Part shown: piece after piece, positions 31,567-40,652 of the stretch | How positions within the stretch are numbered: the stretch's first letter is position 1 | Layout: each line of letters starts with the position of its first letter | Origin: Arthrobacter sp. MMS18-M83 | Lineage (GTDB): Bacteria; Actinomycetota; Actinomycetes; Actinomycetales; Micrococcaceae | Direction of reading: 5' to 3' | Assembly (NCBI RefSeq): GCF_026683955.1 | Contig: NZ_CP113343.1 | Span: 4,712,001 to 4,776,000 of the forward strand | DNA length: 64,000 nucleotides | Position numbers and translations under genes: made by a program | Notes under the pieces: generated by a model | Database searches by the model: none | The model's input: the letters and a program-made list of their open reading frames with translations, nothing else | Told to the model about the DNA's origin: nothing

Positions 31567-32741
31567 TGCATGTGGCATACGTTTGCGCTGACGAAGGCGT
31601 GCCGGTGTTTGGCACCAAAGGATCGTCTGTCCATGTCCAGGAAATCGTACGCGCCTGGCGCAAGAAGGGGGCGACGGTAACGCTCTACTGCACCCGGCTG
31701 GGCACCGATCGTCCAGACGATCTGGCCGATCTCGACGTCGTCGAAGTTGCCGCCGGGTGCGCCGAAGGACCTGCGCGCGAGCTGGCCCTGGAAGACGCGG
31801 CATTCGCGCTCGCCGCCAGGATCCTTCACGACGGCTGCGAACTGGTTTACGAACGCTATTCGCTATTCAGCCCGGTGGTGTCTGTCGTGGCCAGCGTCCT
31901 CGGCGTCCCGGCCGTACTCGAAGTCAATGCCCCTCTTATTGAAGAACAAGCGCGGTACCGGCAACTCTTTGACGTGGAGCGGGCCGAAAGTGCCCTTGGA
32001 CGCAACGCCCGGGCGGCGGACGTCGTGGCCTGCGTTTCAGCGCCCGTGGTCCGCTGGGTCCACGGCAGGGTACCTACCGCCAGGACTGTGTTGACTCCGA
32101 ACGGCGTCAACGTCGAACGAATAGCCGCCCGTACGGGCGGACGTCACCACGACGGCCACCTCACGGTTGCGTTTGTCGGGACTTTGAAACCCTGGCACGG
32201 GGTTCCCGAGCTGTTTCAGGCTGTCGCACTGGCCAACATGCGCGAGGCCCGCCGCCCGAGCGGACCGAACCGCTGGGCCGTGAAAGTCATAGGCGATGGT
32301 CCAGTCCGGACCACACTTGAAGAGTTGGCAACCTCGCTGGGCTTGGAAGCGGAGTTTACCGGGGCCGTCGCACCCGGATCCGTGCCAGGGCTCCTTCACG
32401 AGTGCGATGTGGCCGCAGCTCCCTACCCCGTTGAGGAGCCCGGACGCGACGACTACTTTTCGCCGTTGAAAGTCTATGAATACATGGCTGCCGGAATGCC
32501 CATCGTGGCAACCTCGGTGGGACAGATCCCGTCCATTCTTGACCATGGACGCACGGGACTGCTGGTTCCGGCCGGCGATCCCGCAGCATTCGCCGCTGCC
32601 CTCGGCGTCCTTGCCGCCGATCCTGGCTTGCGAGATCGCCTGGGAACCCAGGCCCGTGAGCAGGCTGAAATGCGCTTCAGCTGGGACGGCGTGCTCTCGC
32701 GCATCACCGCGGCGTTGCCAGCCCCGCGAAAGGTGGCATGA
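31566..32741 (+). CDS. Glycosyltransferase family 4 protein
   Basis: Third transferase of the operon, 391 residues. The N-terminus has the acceptor-side loop FGTKGSSVHVQEIVRAW seen in GT4 enzymes. The C-terminal domain has VAFVGTLKPWHGV and the region YFSPLKVYEYMAAGMPIVAT, a common GT4 variant. No transmembrane segment. The ATG shares one base with the upstream stop, and the stop overlaps the ABC gene by four bases. With two other transferases it suggests an oligosaccharide of at least three linkages. Confidence 0.89.
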   Translation: MHVAYVCADEGVPVFGTKGSSVHVQEIVRAWRKKGATVTLYCTRLGTDRPDDLADLDVVEVAAGCAEGPARELALEDAAFALAARILHDGCELVYERYSLFSPVVSVVASVLGVPAVLEVNAPLIEEQARYRQLFDVERAESALGRNARAADVVACVSAPVVRWVHGRVPTARTVLTPNGVNVERIAARTGGRHHDGHLTVAFVGTLKPWHGVPELFQAVALANMREARRPSGPNRWAVKVIGDGPVRTTLEELATSLGLEAEFTGAVAPGSVPGLLHECDVAAAPYPVEEPGRDDYFSPLKVYEYMAAGMPIVATSVGQIPSILDHGRTGLLVPAGDPAAFAAALGVLAADPGLRDRLGTQAREQAEMRFSWDGVLSRITAALPAPRKVA

Positions 32742-34621
32742 TCATGACCACGACACCCAGGCATCGGCGTCCAAGACCTGGAATGCAGCCTGCGCGCCCC
32801 CCGCGCAGCGGCAAGGCCGAATCCGGCTTGCGACGGACGTTGCGGTGCGTGCGTCCGCATCTTCACGGCCATCGACTCCTGATGGTCGGAGGGTTCACCG
32901 CCTTGGCCGCAGACGTCCTCTTCCGCCTGATAGAACCATGGCCCGTGAAGCTGGTCATCGACGCCGTCTCCCGTTCCCTCGGCGCGACTCTGCGTAGGCC
33001 GGGCCCCAGCATGGACGCCAGTCTTGAAACTCTTTTGTTGTGCGGTGGAGCGATCGTGGTCATCGCCATCGTGCGTGCCATCGCCAACTACTGGTCCGCG
33101 ATATCGTTCGCCCTTGTCGGCTCAAGGATTGCCGCGGATCTTCGAGCCGAGACCTTCCGTCACGTCCAGAGCCTATCCATGCGCCACCATACCCGTGCTT
33201 CGACCGGCGACACCGTCCAACGCCTTGTTGGAGATGTCTCGCGTCTTCAGGAAGTCGCCGTCACCGCCGGGTTGCCGCTGCTTGGCAACGTGGCCACGCT
33301 CATCTCCATGACGATCATCCTGCTATGGCTCGACCCGCCATTGGCACTCGTCGTCTTTCTAGCGACCGGCGTCTTTGGTCTCCTTTCGCGGAAAAGCTCC
33401 GGACCCATCACCGCTGCCGCCGGCAACTCCCGAAAAGGTGAAGGAACCCTGGCCACGACGGCCGCCCAGACGCTCGGCGCGATCCGGGAAGTCCAGGCCT
33501 ACGGACTTGAGGACACGATCAGCGCGGGCTTCCGGTCCAGCAACCAGGCAACGCTGGGAACGGGGGTTGCCGCCCTCAGGCTCGCCGCCAGTCTTGAGCG
33601 TCGGACCGATGTTCTGATCGGCCTGGCAACGGCAGTCGTATTGGCCGGAGGGGGTTGGCGCGCATTGGACCACTCAATAACGCCGGGAGATTTGATCGTC
33701 TTCCTCACGTATTTGAAGACAGGAATGAAACCGCTGAAGGACCTGGCCAAGCAGACGGGCAGAATTGCCCGCGCCACTGCCTCCGGCGAGAGGGTCGCGG
33801 ACCTCCTCGATGCGCAAACCGATCTTCCCGAGGCGCCCAACGCCCGCGCACTGAAGAGCCGGAACCCGGACATCGTCTTCGAAAACGTCTTCGCCGGCCA
33901 CGGCGAAGGCACGACGGTACTGCACGGGATCAATCTAACGATTCCTTGCGGGGAGCACCTCGCCATCCTCGGACCATCCGGTGCCGGCAAATCCACCCTT
34001 GCCAGCCTTGTCCTTCGCATGATCGACCCGAGCACCGGCACGGTCAGGGTGGGAGGCACGGACGTCAAGGATCTCCAGATCGCTTCGGTACGCTCCCACG
34101 TGTCTATCCTGCTGCAGGACTCGGTCCTGTTCGGAACCACGGTGCGGGACAACATCCGGTTCGGCCGCCTCGACGCGACCGACGACGAAATCGAACGGGC
34201 AGCCGCCCTCGCCCAAGCCGATGGCTTCATCCGCGAGCTCCCCGATGGTTACGACACCATTCTGGGCGATGCTGCGAAGGATCTTTCCGGCGGGCAGCGT
34301 CAACGCCTCGCGATTGCCAGGGCCATCCTCAGACAGGCACCCATCGTCATCCTGGATGAGGCCACCGCCGGACTCGACCCCGCCTCCCGCGAATCGATCC
34401 TGAATGCCCTTGAAGCCCTCACCCGAGGTAGGACGTCAATCACCATCACCCACGACGCACACTCTGCGCGCAACTGCGACCGGGTTATCTGGCTCGAGGA
34501 CGGTCGCATCATCGAAGAAGGCCAGCCGGCCGATCTGCTGAAGGACCCGGCGAGCCGATTCGCTACATGGGTTGAGCAGCAACGAGACACGCGACCAGAC
34601 AGAATGGAGGTGACGGCATGA
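32738..34621 (+). CDS. ABC transporter, fused permease and ATPase (exporter half-transporter)
   Basis: Type IV (ABCB-like) exporter subunit, probably acting as a homodimer. The N-terminal half has a predicted six-helix membrane domain (first helices near residues 45-65 and 95-115). The ATPase half has Walker A GPSGAGKSTLA at about 411-421, the LSGGQRQRLAIARA signature near 515, Walker B VILDEATAGLDP and H-loop ITHDAHS. 627 residues. The first 25 residues are very basic. Location among glycosyltransferases and kinases suggests it flips or exports the glycan or glycolipid they build. It overlaps both neighbours by four bases. Confidence 0.92.
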   Translation: MIMTTTPRHRRPRPGMQPARPPRSGKAESGLRRTLRCVRPHLHGHRLLMVGGFTALAADVLFRLIEPWPVKLVIDAVSRSLGATLRRPGPSMDASLETLLLCGGAIVVIAIVRAIANYWSAISFALVGSRIAADLRAETFRHVQSLSMRHHTRASTGDTVQRLVGDVSRLQEVAVTAGLPLLGNVATLISMTIILLWLDPPLALVVFLATGVFGLLSRKSSGPITAAAGNSRKGEGTLATTAAQTLGAIREVQAYGLEDTISAGFRSSNQATLGTGVAALRLAASLERRTDVLIGLATAVVLAGGGWRALDHSITPGDLIVFLTYLKTGMKPLKDLAKQTGRIARATASGERVADLLDAQTDLPEAPNARALKSRNPDIVFENVFAGHGEGTTVLHGINLTIPCGEHLAILGPSGAGKSTLASLVLRMIDPSTGTVRVGGTDVKDLQIASVRSHVSILLQDSVLFGTTVRDNIRFGRLDATDDEIERAAALAQADGFIRELPDGYDTILGDAAKDLSGGQRQRLAIARAILRQAPIVILDEATAGLDPASRESILNALEALTRGRTSITITHDAHSARNCDRVIWLEDGRIIEEGQPADLLKDPASRFATWVEQQRDTRPDRMEVTA

Positions 34622-35892
34622 GCATGACAGCGCTAAATCGGCCAGGCGCCGACCAATCCCTCGCACTGCGTGACAGCGCCCTTCCTTGCTTAGCTGACCT
34701 GCTCGACAATCACCGGCTGTCAGAGTTGTTGGGAGAGCCGGTACGGATCACAAGGGTCAGATACAAGCCAGGGACGTCCGTGCTGGCCGCCTTTCGCCAT
34801 ACCCGCAATGGCCACCCGGACTACGGCTGGGCGATGACCCGAACCGCGGCCGGCAATTCCAAACTCCGGCGGCGGGAAATCTATTCCAGCACCCACGGCG
34901 GGGATATCCGGCTCCTGCAGCCCGACGGTGGAAAACCGGACGCACTTGTCGCCGTCGGCGGGTTCGAAGACGACTGGGCACTCACCGGAAACCTGCTCTG
35001 GCTCCGGGACCACGGCCTGGAACGGCTTGGGGCCCTCCCCCGAACAGGAGACAGGCTGGTGAGCGGTGCGGCAAGCATAGTCCGCTACAAGCCCGAACGG
35101 CGCCTGGTCCTCATGGACCACTCCCCCGCTGGCTCCATCGTCATCAAAGCCGCCGCCGAGTCATTCAACAACGCAAGGCAACAGCATTTTTGGCAGTGGC
35201 TGCATCGGCACGGGGTGCCTGTCCTTCCGTGGCTCGGAGACGTGGGGTGCGCAGATCACGGCATCAGCGCCAGCCCCTTCTGGGGCGCCGGGGATCTTGG
35301 GTCAGTCGACGACGACGACGGGTCCCGCCACGCGGGCGAGGCCCTGGCCAGGCTCCACAACGCCCCGGGATACGCAGGCAGCTACTCCGCCGATCCGCAG
35401 CCGAGCCTCCTCGGCCAGCTCATGGCCACCACGTCGATGATCACCACACTCCTGCCAATACTTGAAGAACCCGCCATGAAACTCGCTGCCAGGCTCAGCG
35501 GTCAGCTCCGGGCTCAAACAAGCCACCGACACCACACCCTGCTCCACGGCGATTTCTCTCCGGACCAGGTCCTCGTCGCCGATCAGGACGTCCGGATCAT
35601 CGATTTTGACCGGGCCCACTCCGGCGTGCCGGAAGCGGACATCGGTTCGTTCGCCGCCGTCGAAGAAATCAATGCCCGGACGCCGGGCTCAGAGACGGCG
35701 GGCGGTTCAAAAACGGCGCACCTGATCGAAGGCTACCTCGAGGCCGGAGGCAGGTTCTCGCGGGCAAATCTCAATACCTGGGCGGCATTCAGGCTGTTCA
35801 CCGGCAGCGTCGATCCGTTCCGGGACCGTGCTGCCGACTGGGCCGCTGACGCGGCGTGGCAGATCGACCGGGCACTGGAGTTGACCAGATGA
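34618..35892 (+). CDS. Aminoglycoside-phosphotransferase-like kinase 1
   Basis: Protein-kinase-like fold of the APH/choline-kinase superfamily; substrate unknown. The catalytic loop HGDFSPDQ starts at His310, and the metal-binding DFD is in VRIIDFDRAHSG. The position usually filled by Asn in the loop (HGDxxxxN) is Gln. N-terminal VRYKPGTSVLAAFRH resembles the nucleotide-binding lobe, and a second VRYKPERRLVLM copy at about 160 suggests a duplicated beta element. 424 residues. It is more distant from the next two kinases than they are from each other. Resistance is unlikely given the glycan context; phosphorylation of a sugar or lipid intermediate is inferred. Confidence 0.8.
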   Translation: MSMTALNRPGADQSLALRDSALPCLADLLDNHRLSELLGEPVRITRVRYKPGTSVLAAFRHTRNGHPDYGWAMTRTAAGNSKLRRREIYSSTHGGDIRLLQPDGGKPDALVAVGGFEDDWALTGNLLWLRDHGLERLGALPRTGDRLVSGAASIVRYKPERRLVLMDHSPAGSIVIKAAAESFNNARQQHFWQWLHRHGVPVLPWLGDVGCADHGISASPFWGAGDLGSVDDDDGSRHAGEALARLHNAPGYAGSYSADPQPSLLGQLMATTSMITTLLPILEEPAMKLAARLSGQLRAQTSHRHHTLLHGDFSPDQVLVADQDVRIIDFDRAHSGVPEADIGSFAAVEEINARTPGSETAGGSKTAHLIEGYLEAGGRFSRANLNTWAAFRLFTGSVDPFRDRAADWAADAAWQIDRALELTR

Positions 35893-37028
35893 ATTGGCAG
35901 CCTCCCGTCCCGACGGACGCAGTGGACGATTCCGGGACTCCGTGGCACACCGTGCGGGCCTGGCCGGATAAAGCCCCTGGAGACTATCTCCTTGAAGTCC
36001 TGACGCCGGGACGCAAGGGCGTCCGAGCCGCCCACGTGCGGCGCGGCCACTTTGAACTGGTGCCTCGGGACGATCCTGGACTGCCGGCCTTGCTGGTGGA
36101 GGCGAGCCGAGGGGAAGTCATCTCCCATCGACCCCACAAGCGCGCGGTCATCCGGGCCAAGGGGCAGTACATCAAGGTGTTCCGGCCCGGGCGGGCCGTC
36201 GTGTCGGCCGAACGGTGTGAACAAATGGGTGCCCTTCTGCTCGCTGATAGTTTCATCGCGCCCAGGATCAACCACAGTTCCACGGACGTCATGGTTTTCG
36301 GTTCAATCCCCGGACGGACGCTTCGCGAACTTGGCGAGGACCCCAACGTCAACGATGAAACGTTCGCCGCCATATGGGCGCAATGGTCGCGTGCATGGGT
36401 CTCGCAAATCGTCGGGCCGCATGGTGGGGCGCGGCATGACCTCATTGCGGCCTTGCCGATCCATCCGCCGGAGAAGGAAGCGTCCAATCTCTGGCTGTGG
36501 GTGAATCGCTGGGTACACCACAACGAAAGCTCCCCCGAGTCGTGGCCGGAACGTGACGTTCTACGCGCCAGGGCGAATCAGGTGACCGAAGACCTCCTGC
36601 GGTCAACACCGGATCCGTTGGTCTGGGCACATGGAGACCTTCACGACAAGCAAGTCATCTGGACCGAAGAAGAATCCCCGCTCGGATTGCTGGACTTCGA
36701 CGCAGCCGCCCAAGCTGAGGCGGCCCGGGATCTGGCCAATATTGACGTCCACTTGAAGCTTCGGCTCCGACTGCACCTGCTGACTCCTGAACGCTACCTG
36801 GTAGCCCACACACAGGTACTGGCCGCCTCGAAAGACCTGCACGTGAGTCCGGCCCGATTTCACGCCTATGCGGACGCCACTCGCGTCCGGCTAGCCTGCC
36901 TCTACTCCTTCCGCCCGGGGCTTGGATCCGTGGCGTCCGGTCTTCTCGACGAACAGGCAGCCCAAAGGCCATTCTCCGAATTCAACACTCCGGGCAGTTC
37001 CGGGGCGGCTCGGGAGATGATCATATGA
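35889..37028 (+). CDS. Aminoglycoside-phosphotransferase-like kinase 2 (tandem paralogue)
   Basis: APH-superfamily protein of 379 residues. The ATG at 35889 overlaps the previous stop (ATGA); an upstream extension of the frame is not supported. The catalytic loop HGDLHDKQ starts at His248, with Gln in the Asn position, and LLDFDAAAQAEAARDLANIDVHL carries the metal-binding Asp. YIKVFRPGRA holds the likely ATP-site Lys. It aligns along its length with the next gene (same MNW-PPVP start, RRAHKRAVI-like block, IWAQWSRAW block), so the two arose by tandem duplication. Substrate unknown. Confidence 0.8.
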   Translation: MNWQPPVPTDAVDDSGTPWHTVRAWPDKAPGDYLLEVLTPGRKGVRAAHVRRGHFELVPRDDPGLPALLVEASRGEVISHRPHKRAVIRAKGQYIKVFRPGRAVVSAERCEQMGALLLADSFIAPRINHSSTDVMVFGSIPGRTLRELGEDPNVNDETFAAIWAQWSRAWVSQIVGPHGGARHDLIAALPIHPPEKEASNLWLWVNRWVHHNESSPESWPERDVLRARANQVTEDLLRSTPDPLVWAHGDLHDKQVIWTEEESPLGLLDFDAAAQAEAARDLANIDVHLKLRLRLHLLTPERYLVAHTQVLAASKDLHVSPARFHAYADATRVRLACLYSFRPGLGSVASGLLDEQAAQRPFSEFNTPGSSGAAREMII

Positions 37029-38119
37029 ATTGGCACCCTCCCGTGCCGGCTAAGGTCAGCGATGGCGCAGGCGTCACATGGCATGTCCGCAGGGCATGGC
37101 CCGGATCCTTGGCCGGCGAGTTCGTCCTCGAAGTACGGGACCCAGTTGGGCCCGGAGTACGGGCCGCCCACTTCCGGCGGGGGAATTTCGATCCTGTGCC
37201 CCGCGATGATCCGCTGATTCCATCCCTCGCGCGGGAAGCCGCGAAGGGCAATGTCATAGTCCACCGTGCCCACAAACGCGCCGTCATCCATGCCGGTGAC
37301 AAATACGTCAAAGTATTCCGGCCGGGCCGGGCTGTGGATGCCGCGAGCAAGCACCGCATCGCAGCCTCCCTTCTGGACTGCAGTTCGTTCAATACCCCGC
37401 GCATCCTCGAGGCCGGGACCGATGTCATGGTCTTCAGCAGCCTTGGCGGACGCTCCTACTACGAACTCGGACAGGATCACGCCACGGTCACCGACGCAGC
37501 TTTTGATGCCGCCTGGGCGCAATGGTCACAGGCTTGGGCCACAACTGCAACCATTGCCAAAAGCGCTGGCTTCCGCGACAGCCTCGACAGCCTGCCGGCC
37601 CACCCGCCGGAGACAGAGGTGGCCAATCTCCAGCGCTGGATCGATCATTGGCTACGGCACAGCCAGGGGGTTCCGGAAGCGGCCACGGCACGATCTGCTT
37701 TGCTTGCGCGCGCGGAGGCGGCCATCTGCGGGCTCAGCGGCTCGCCCGCCGATCCACTCGGATGGGCGCATGGCGACTTGCATGACAAACAGATATTCGG
37801 GTCCGACGAGAGCTGCGGGCCGGGGCTCTTGGACTTCGACGAGGACTGCCGTGCTGAGGCCGCCCTGGACCTCGCGAACCTCAACGTCCACGTGGAACTG
37901 CGGCTCCGCCAAAAGCTCCTGACAACGCGCCGGTATGTCATCGCCCACCGCCGCATTGTGGCCACCGCAGAAAAACTACACGTCAGCCCGGAACGATTCG
38001 CCGCTTACGCTGCGTGCACCAGGCTTCGCCTCGCGTGCCTGTATTCCTTCCGCCCTCCTTGGGGAGCCGAGGCCACGAAATACCTGAGCGAACCGACCAC
38101 GCCGGAAAGAGCGCTTTAG
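37025..38119 (+). CDS. Aminoglycoside-phosphotransferase-like kinase 3 (tandem paralogue)
   Basis: Paralogue of the preceding gene, 364 residues, overlapping it by four bases. Catalytic loop HGDLHDKQ starts at His249; LLDFDEDCRAEAALDLANLNVH is the metal-site segment; KYVKVFRPGRA the probable ATP-site Lys. Key residues are kept in both copies, so both look active. It is the last of seven overlapping genes; the next gene follows after 76 bases with its own strong ribosome-binding site. Role inferred only from context: phosphorylation of a glycan precursor or of the exported product. Confidence 0.8.
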   Translation: MNWHPPVPAKVSDGAGVTWHVRRAWPGSLAGEFVLEVRDPVGPGVRAAHFRRGNFDPVPRDDPLIPSLAREAAKGNVIVHRAHKRAVIHAGDKYVKVFRPGRAVDAASKHRIAASLLDCSSFNTPRILEAGTDVMVFSSLGGRSYYELGQDHATVTDAAFDAAWAQWSQAWATTATIAKSAGFRDSLDSLPAHPPETEVANLQRWIDHWLRHSQGVPEAATARSALLARAEAAICGLSGSPADPLGWAHGDLHDKQIFGSDESCGPGLLDFDEDCRAEAALDLANLNVHVELRLRQKLLTTRRYVIAHRRIVATAEKLHVSPERFAAYAACTRLRLACLYSFRPPWGAEATKYLSEPTTPERAL

Positions 38120-38195
38120 TACGGGGACGCCTCAGCCAGCTTCACTGCCACCACACCGAATCAGAGGTCAAGCCACAGACACGAAGGAGAGACTT

Positions 38196-39641
38196 ATGGA
38201 AACCATCGGCACCCAACCGAAGGCTGGCGTTCTCGTGCCGCCGACGCGGGCCTCGAACCTTACCGTGTCCGTCATAGGCACCGGCTATCTGGGTGCAACC
38301 CATGCAGTCTGCATGGCCATCTTGGGCCATGACGTCATCGGAATAGACGTGGACGAGAGCAAGATCGACGCCCTCTCGCGAGGGCAGCTCCCGTTCTTCG
38401 AACCCGGGCTGCGCGACCTCCTCTGCCAGGCCCTGGCAACCGGACGGCTGAAGTTCACCACCGATTTCTCTGCCGCGGGGCCAGCGGACCTTCATTTCAT
38501 CTGTGTCGGCACGCCACAGGCGCCCGACTCAGACGCCGCTGATCTGCACTTCGTGCATGCCGCTGTTCGCCGGCTTACCCAACATCTGGGCCGCAGGTGC
38601 CTGATCGTCGGGAAGTCCACGGTGCCCATCGGGACGGCGGCACGGCTGGCGTCCTTGGTACGTTCGTTGTCGCCCGGAGGCAACGCAGTGGAACTTGCTT
38701 GGAACCCGGAATTCCTCCGGGAGGGGCACGCCGTCGAAGACACGCTCAGACCCAACCGCCTTGTCTTCGGAACTGCCAGTGAGTGGGCCCTCGCGCAGCT
38801 GTCCAATTGCTACCTTCCCCTGATTGAAACCGGCACTCCCGTGGTTGCCACCGACCTGGCAACCGCCGAACTCGTCAAAGCCGCAGCGAACTCGTTCCTC
38901 GCCACAAAAATCTCCTACATCAACGCAATGGCGGAAATCTGCGAGGCCACCGGCGCCGACGTCAATCACCTGGCGGAAGCGCTCGCCTACGACACCCGGA
39001 TCGGCGGGCAGTTCCTGAAGCCCGGATTGGGTTTCGGCGGAGGGTGCCTGCCCAAGGACATCAGAGCGTTCGCCTACCGGGCGCGTGAATTGGGCGTCGG
39101 ACAGGCCGTGAGCTTCTTGAACGAAGTCGACCACATCAATCGACGCCGCAGGCAGCGGACCGTCGACCTCATATCCGATCTCGCCTACGGAAACCTCGAC
39201 GACGTCAAAGTCACCGTGCTCGGCGCGGCGTTCAAACCGGACTCCGACGACATCCGGGACGCCCCTGCCCTGGACGTCGCACGGATGCTCTACGCAGCCG
39301 GCGCCCAGGTCACTGTCTTCGACCCCCAGGCAATGGACAACGCCCGGAGGAAGTACCCCGAACTAAGCTACGCAGCCAGCCTCGAAGAAGCGGTGACCGG
39401 CGCGGAGGTCGTGGCGCTCCTCACCGAATGGGCGATCTTCCGGGAAGCCGACCCCGTCAGGCTCGGCCAACTCGTCGCTCGGCGAAATATCGTCGATGGA
39501 AGGCACGTCCTTGACCCAAGCGCCTACCGGGCGGCAGGCTGGGACTACCGTGCGCTGGGCGTGCCTTCTCCCTTGAACTCCCTTACCCTCCTGCCGGCCA
39601 CAATTCCCGGCCTCGTTCATGACACCGCATCAGTTCAATAG
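38196..39641 (+). CDS. UDP-glucose 6-dehydrogenase family protein
   Basis: NAD-dependent oxidation of a UDP-hexose to the uronic acid, most likely UDP-glucose to UDP-glucuronate. The Rossmann motif GTGYLG is at residues 28-33 with Asp in GIDVDESK for NAD; catalytic Cys284 is in GFGGGCLPKD; the KPDSDDIRDAPALDVARML segment marks the C-terminal domain. 481 residues, with a 20-residue N-terminal tail. AAGGAG lies seven bases before the ATG. It would supply uronic acid to the upstream transferases. The 3' end overlaps a convergent gene by 12 bases. UDP-ManNAc dehydrogenase is the alternative. Confidence 0.9.
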   Translation: METIGTQPKAGVLVPPTRASNLTVSVIGTGYLGATHAVCMAILGHDVIGIDVDESKIDALSRGQLPFFEPGLRDLLCQALATGRLKFTTDFSAAGPADLHFICVGTPQAPDSDAADLHFVHAAVRRLTQHLGRRCLIVGKSTVPIGTAARLASLVRSLSPGGNAVELAWNPEFLREGHAVEDTLRPNRLVFGTASEWALAQLSNCYLPLIETGTPVVATDLATAELVKAAANSFLATKISYINAMAEICEATGADVNHLAEALAYDTRIGGQFLKPGLGFGGGCLPKDIRAFAYRARELGVGQAVSFLNEVDHINRRRRQRTVDLISDLAYGNLDDVKVTVLGAAFKPDSDDIRDAPALDVARMLYAAGAQVTVFDPQAMDNARRKYPELSYAASLEEAVTGAEVVALLTEWAIFREADPVRLGQLVARRNIVDGRHVLDPSAYRAAGWDYRALGVPSPLNSLTLLPATIPGLVHDTASVQ

Positions 39642-40652
39642 ATCGTCCATGACAGGTGCGCCCTTGTCGTTGTTGGTCAACGGCGCGAGTCCCCAGGAAG
39701 CTTCGATCGTGTGCAAGAGGGAGTAGTGGCCATACGGGGCCCCCGACTGGTAGCCCTTCTTTGCGGCCGGTCCGGCGAAAATCGCCCCTACTGCATTGCT
39801 TTCGTCGCTGCCTTCATCCCACGTGATCACCAGGAGGGACTTCTGCGTCACGAACGCGGGTGAAGCAAGGATCAGGGGAACCTGCTGTGCAAGCCAAGCA
39901 TCGCCGGTCTCCACCGGGCAGTCGTGCATGTCATTGCATAGGTTCGGACTGATGAACACATAGTTCGGAAGGGTGGAAGCGGAGGCCAGATCCGCGGTGA
40001 ACCGCGTGAACGGGACCACGTGCGCCGCGCAATTGTTCCTGTCGCCGGTGACGCCCGGGTAGTACATGAAAGGATTGTGCCGCACTGCGTATTTGCCCGA
40101 GTTACTGGCCGCACAAGGGGCCGGCATGCCCTCGGCGTACATTTTCCAGCTCCGGCCCGATTGCTCAATCCGGTCAGCGATGCTCGGGACGGCCGCCGTG
40201 CAGTTACCACCCGGACTGCAGTCGTCCGCTATCCCGGCGGTGGTGCCGCTCGTGAGGGCAAGGTAATTGGGCAGGCTCGGATGGGCGAGGGCCTGATAGT
40301 TGTTGGCCAGGGCCGATTCGGCGGCAAGCTTGTTGATGTAGGGAGCGGCAGCCTTGCCGAGGATGTCCGAGGCGGGTTTGTTCTCCTCAACAATTATGAC
40401 AACGTGATCGAAACCGCCTGCGCCGGCAGCGACGGTGCCGTTCGATTGCGAGGTAGCTGGCGCTGACGGCGAGACTGATCGACTGACGTCGGGGACTGTC
40501 GGCGAGACTGATCGACCGACGTCGGGAACTGACGGCGAGGCTGAGTCCGAACCCGAGGGGCCGGCTGAGGGACCTTGGGGCTGGCATCCGGTCGTCAGCA
40601 CCAGCGTGAGAAGACCAACGACCGCAAGATGGTGCCTGCTCTTGGCTCGCAT
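39630..40652 (-). CDS. Secreted phosphoesterase-family (PF04185-like) protein
   Basis: Extracytoplasmic hydrolase related to acid phosphatases/phospholipase C of the alkaline-phosphatase superfamily. The ATG at 40652 starts a signal peptide with hydrophobic core VVGLLTLVLTTG and Cys23; the box LTTGC is an imperfect lipobox. A Ser/Pro-rich linker follows (residues about 30-65) with 11-residue repeats around SVSPxVPDVxR. The catalytic domain starts FDHVVIIVEENK, with HPSLPNYLALTSG holding the nucleophile region and a TWDEGSDES metal segment. 340 residues. Substrate unknown. It is convergent with the dehydrogenase and could process the island product outside the cell. Confidence 0.82.
   Translation of the reverse strand: MRAKSRHHLAVVGLLTLVLTTGCQPQGPSAGPSGSDSASPSVPDVGRSVSPTVPDVSRSVSPSAPATSQSNGTVAAGAGGFDHVVIIVEENKPASDILGKAAAPYINKLAAESALANNYQALAHPSLPNYLALTSGTTAGIADDCSPGGNCTAAVPSIADRIEQSGRSWKMYAEGMPAPCAASNSGKYAVRHNPFMYYPGVTGDRNNCAAHVVPFTRFTADLASASTLPNYVFISPNLCNDMHDCPVETGDAWLAQQVPLILASPAFVTQKSLLVITWDEGSDESNAVGAIFAGPAAKKGYQSGAPYGHYSLLHTIEASWGLAPLTNNDKGAPVMDDLLN
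40468..40544. repeat. 33-bp tandem repeat in the phosphoesterase linker
   Basis: Two near-identical 33-bp units (40468-40500 and 40501-40533) and the start of a third encode the repeated Ser/Pro/Val linker. In-frame unit length means copy number can change without disrupting the protein. Confidence 0.8.

Noticed and set aside
34618..38119. Antibiotic-resistance kinases
   Set aside because: APH-like folds, but three coupled copies within a glycosyltransferase/exporter operon and an atypical catalytic loop make a biosynthetic role more likely.
40468..40544. CRISPR-like array
   Set aside because: The repeat is in frame inside a gene, has no spacers and encodes a Ser/Pro linker.
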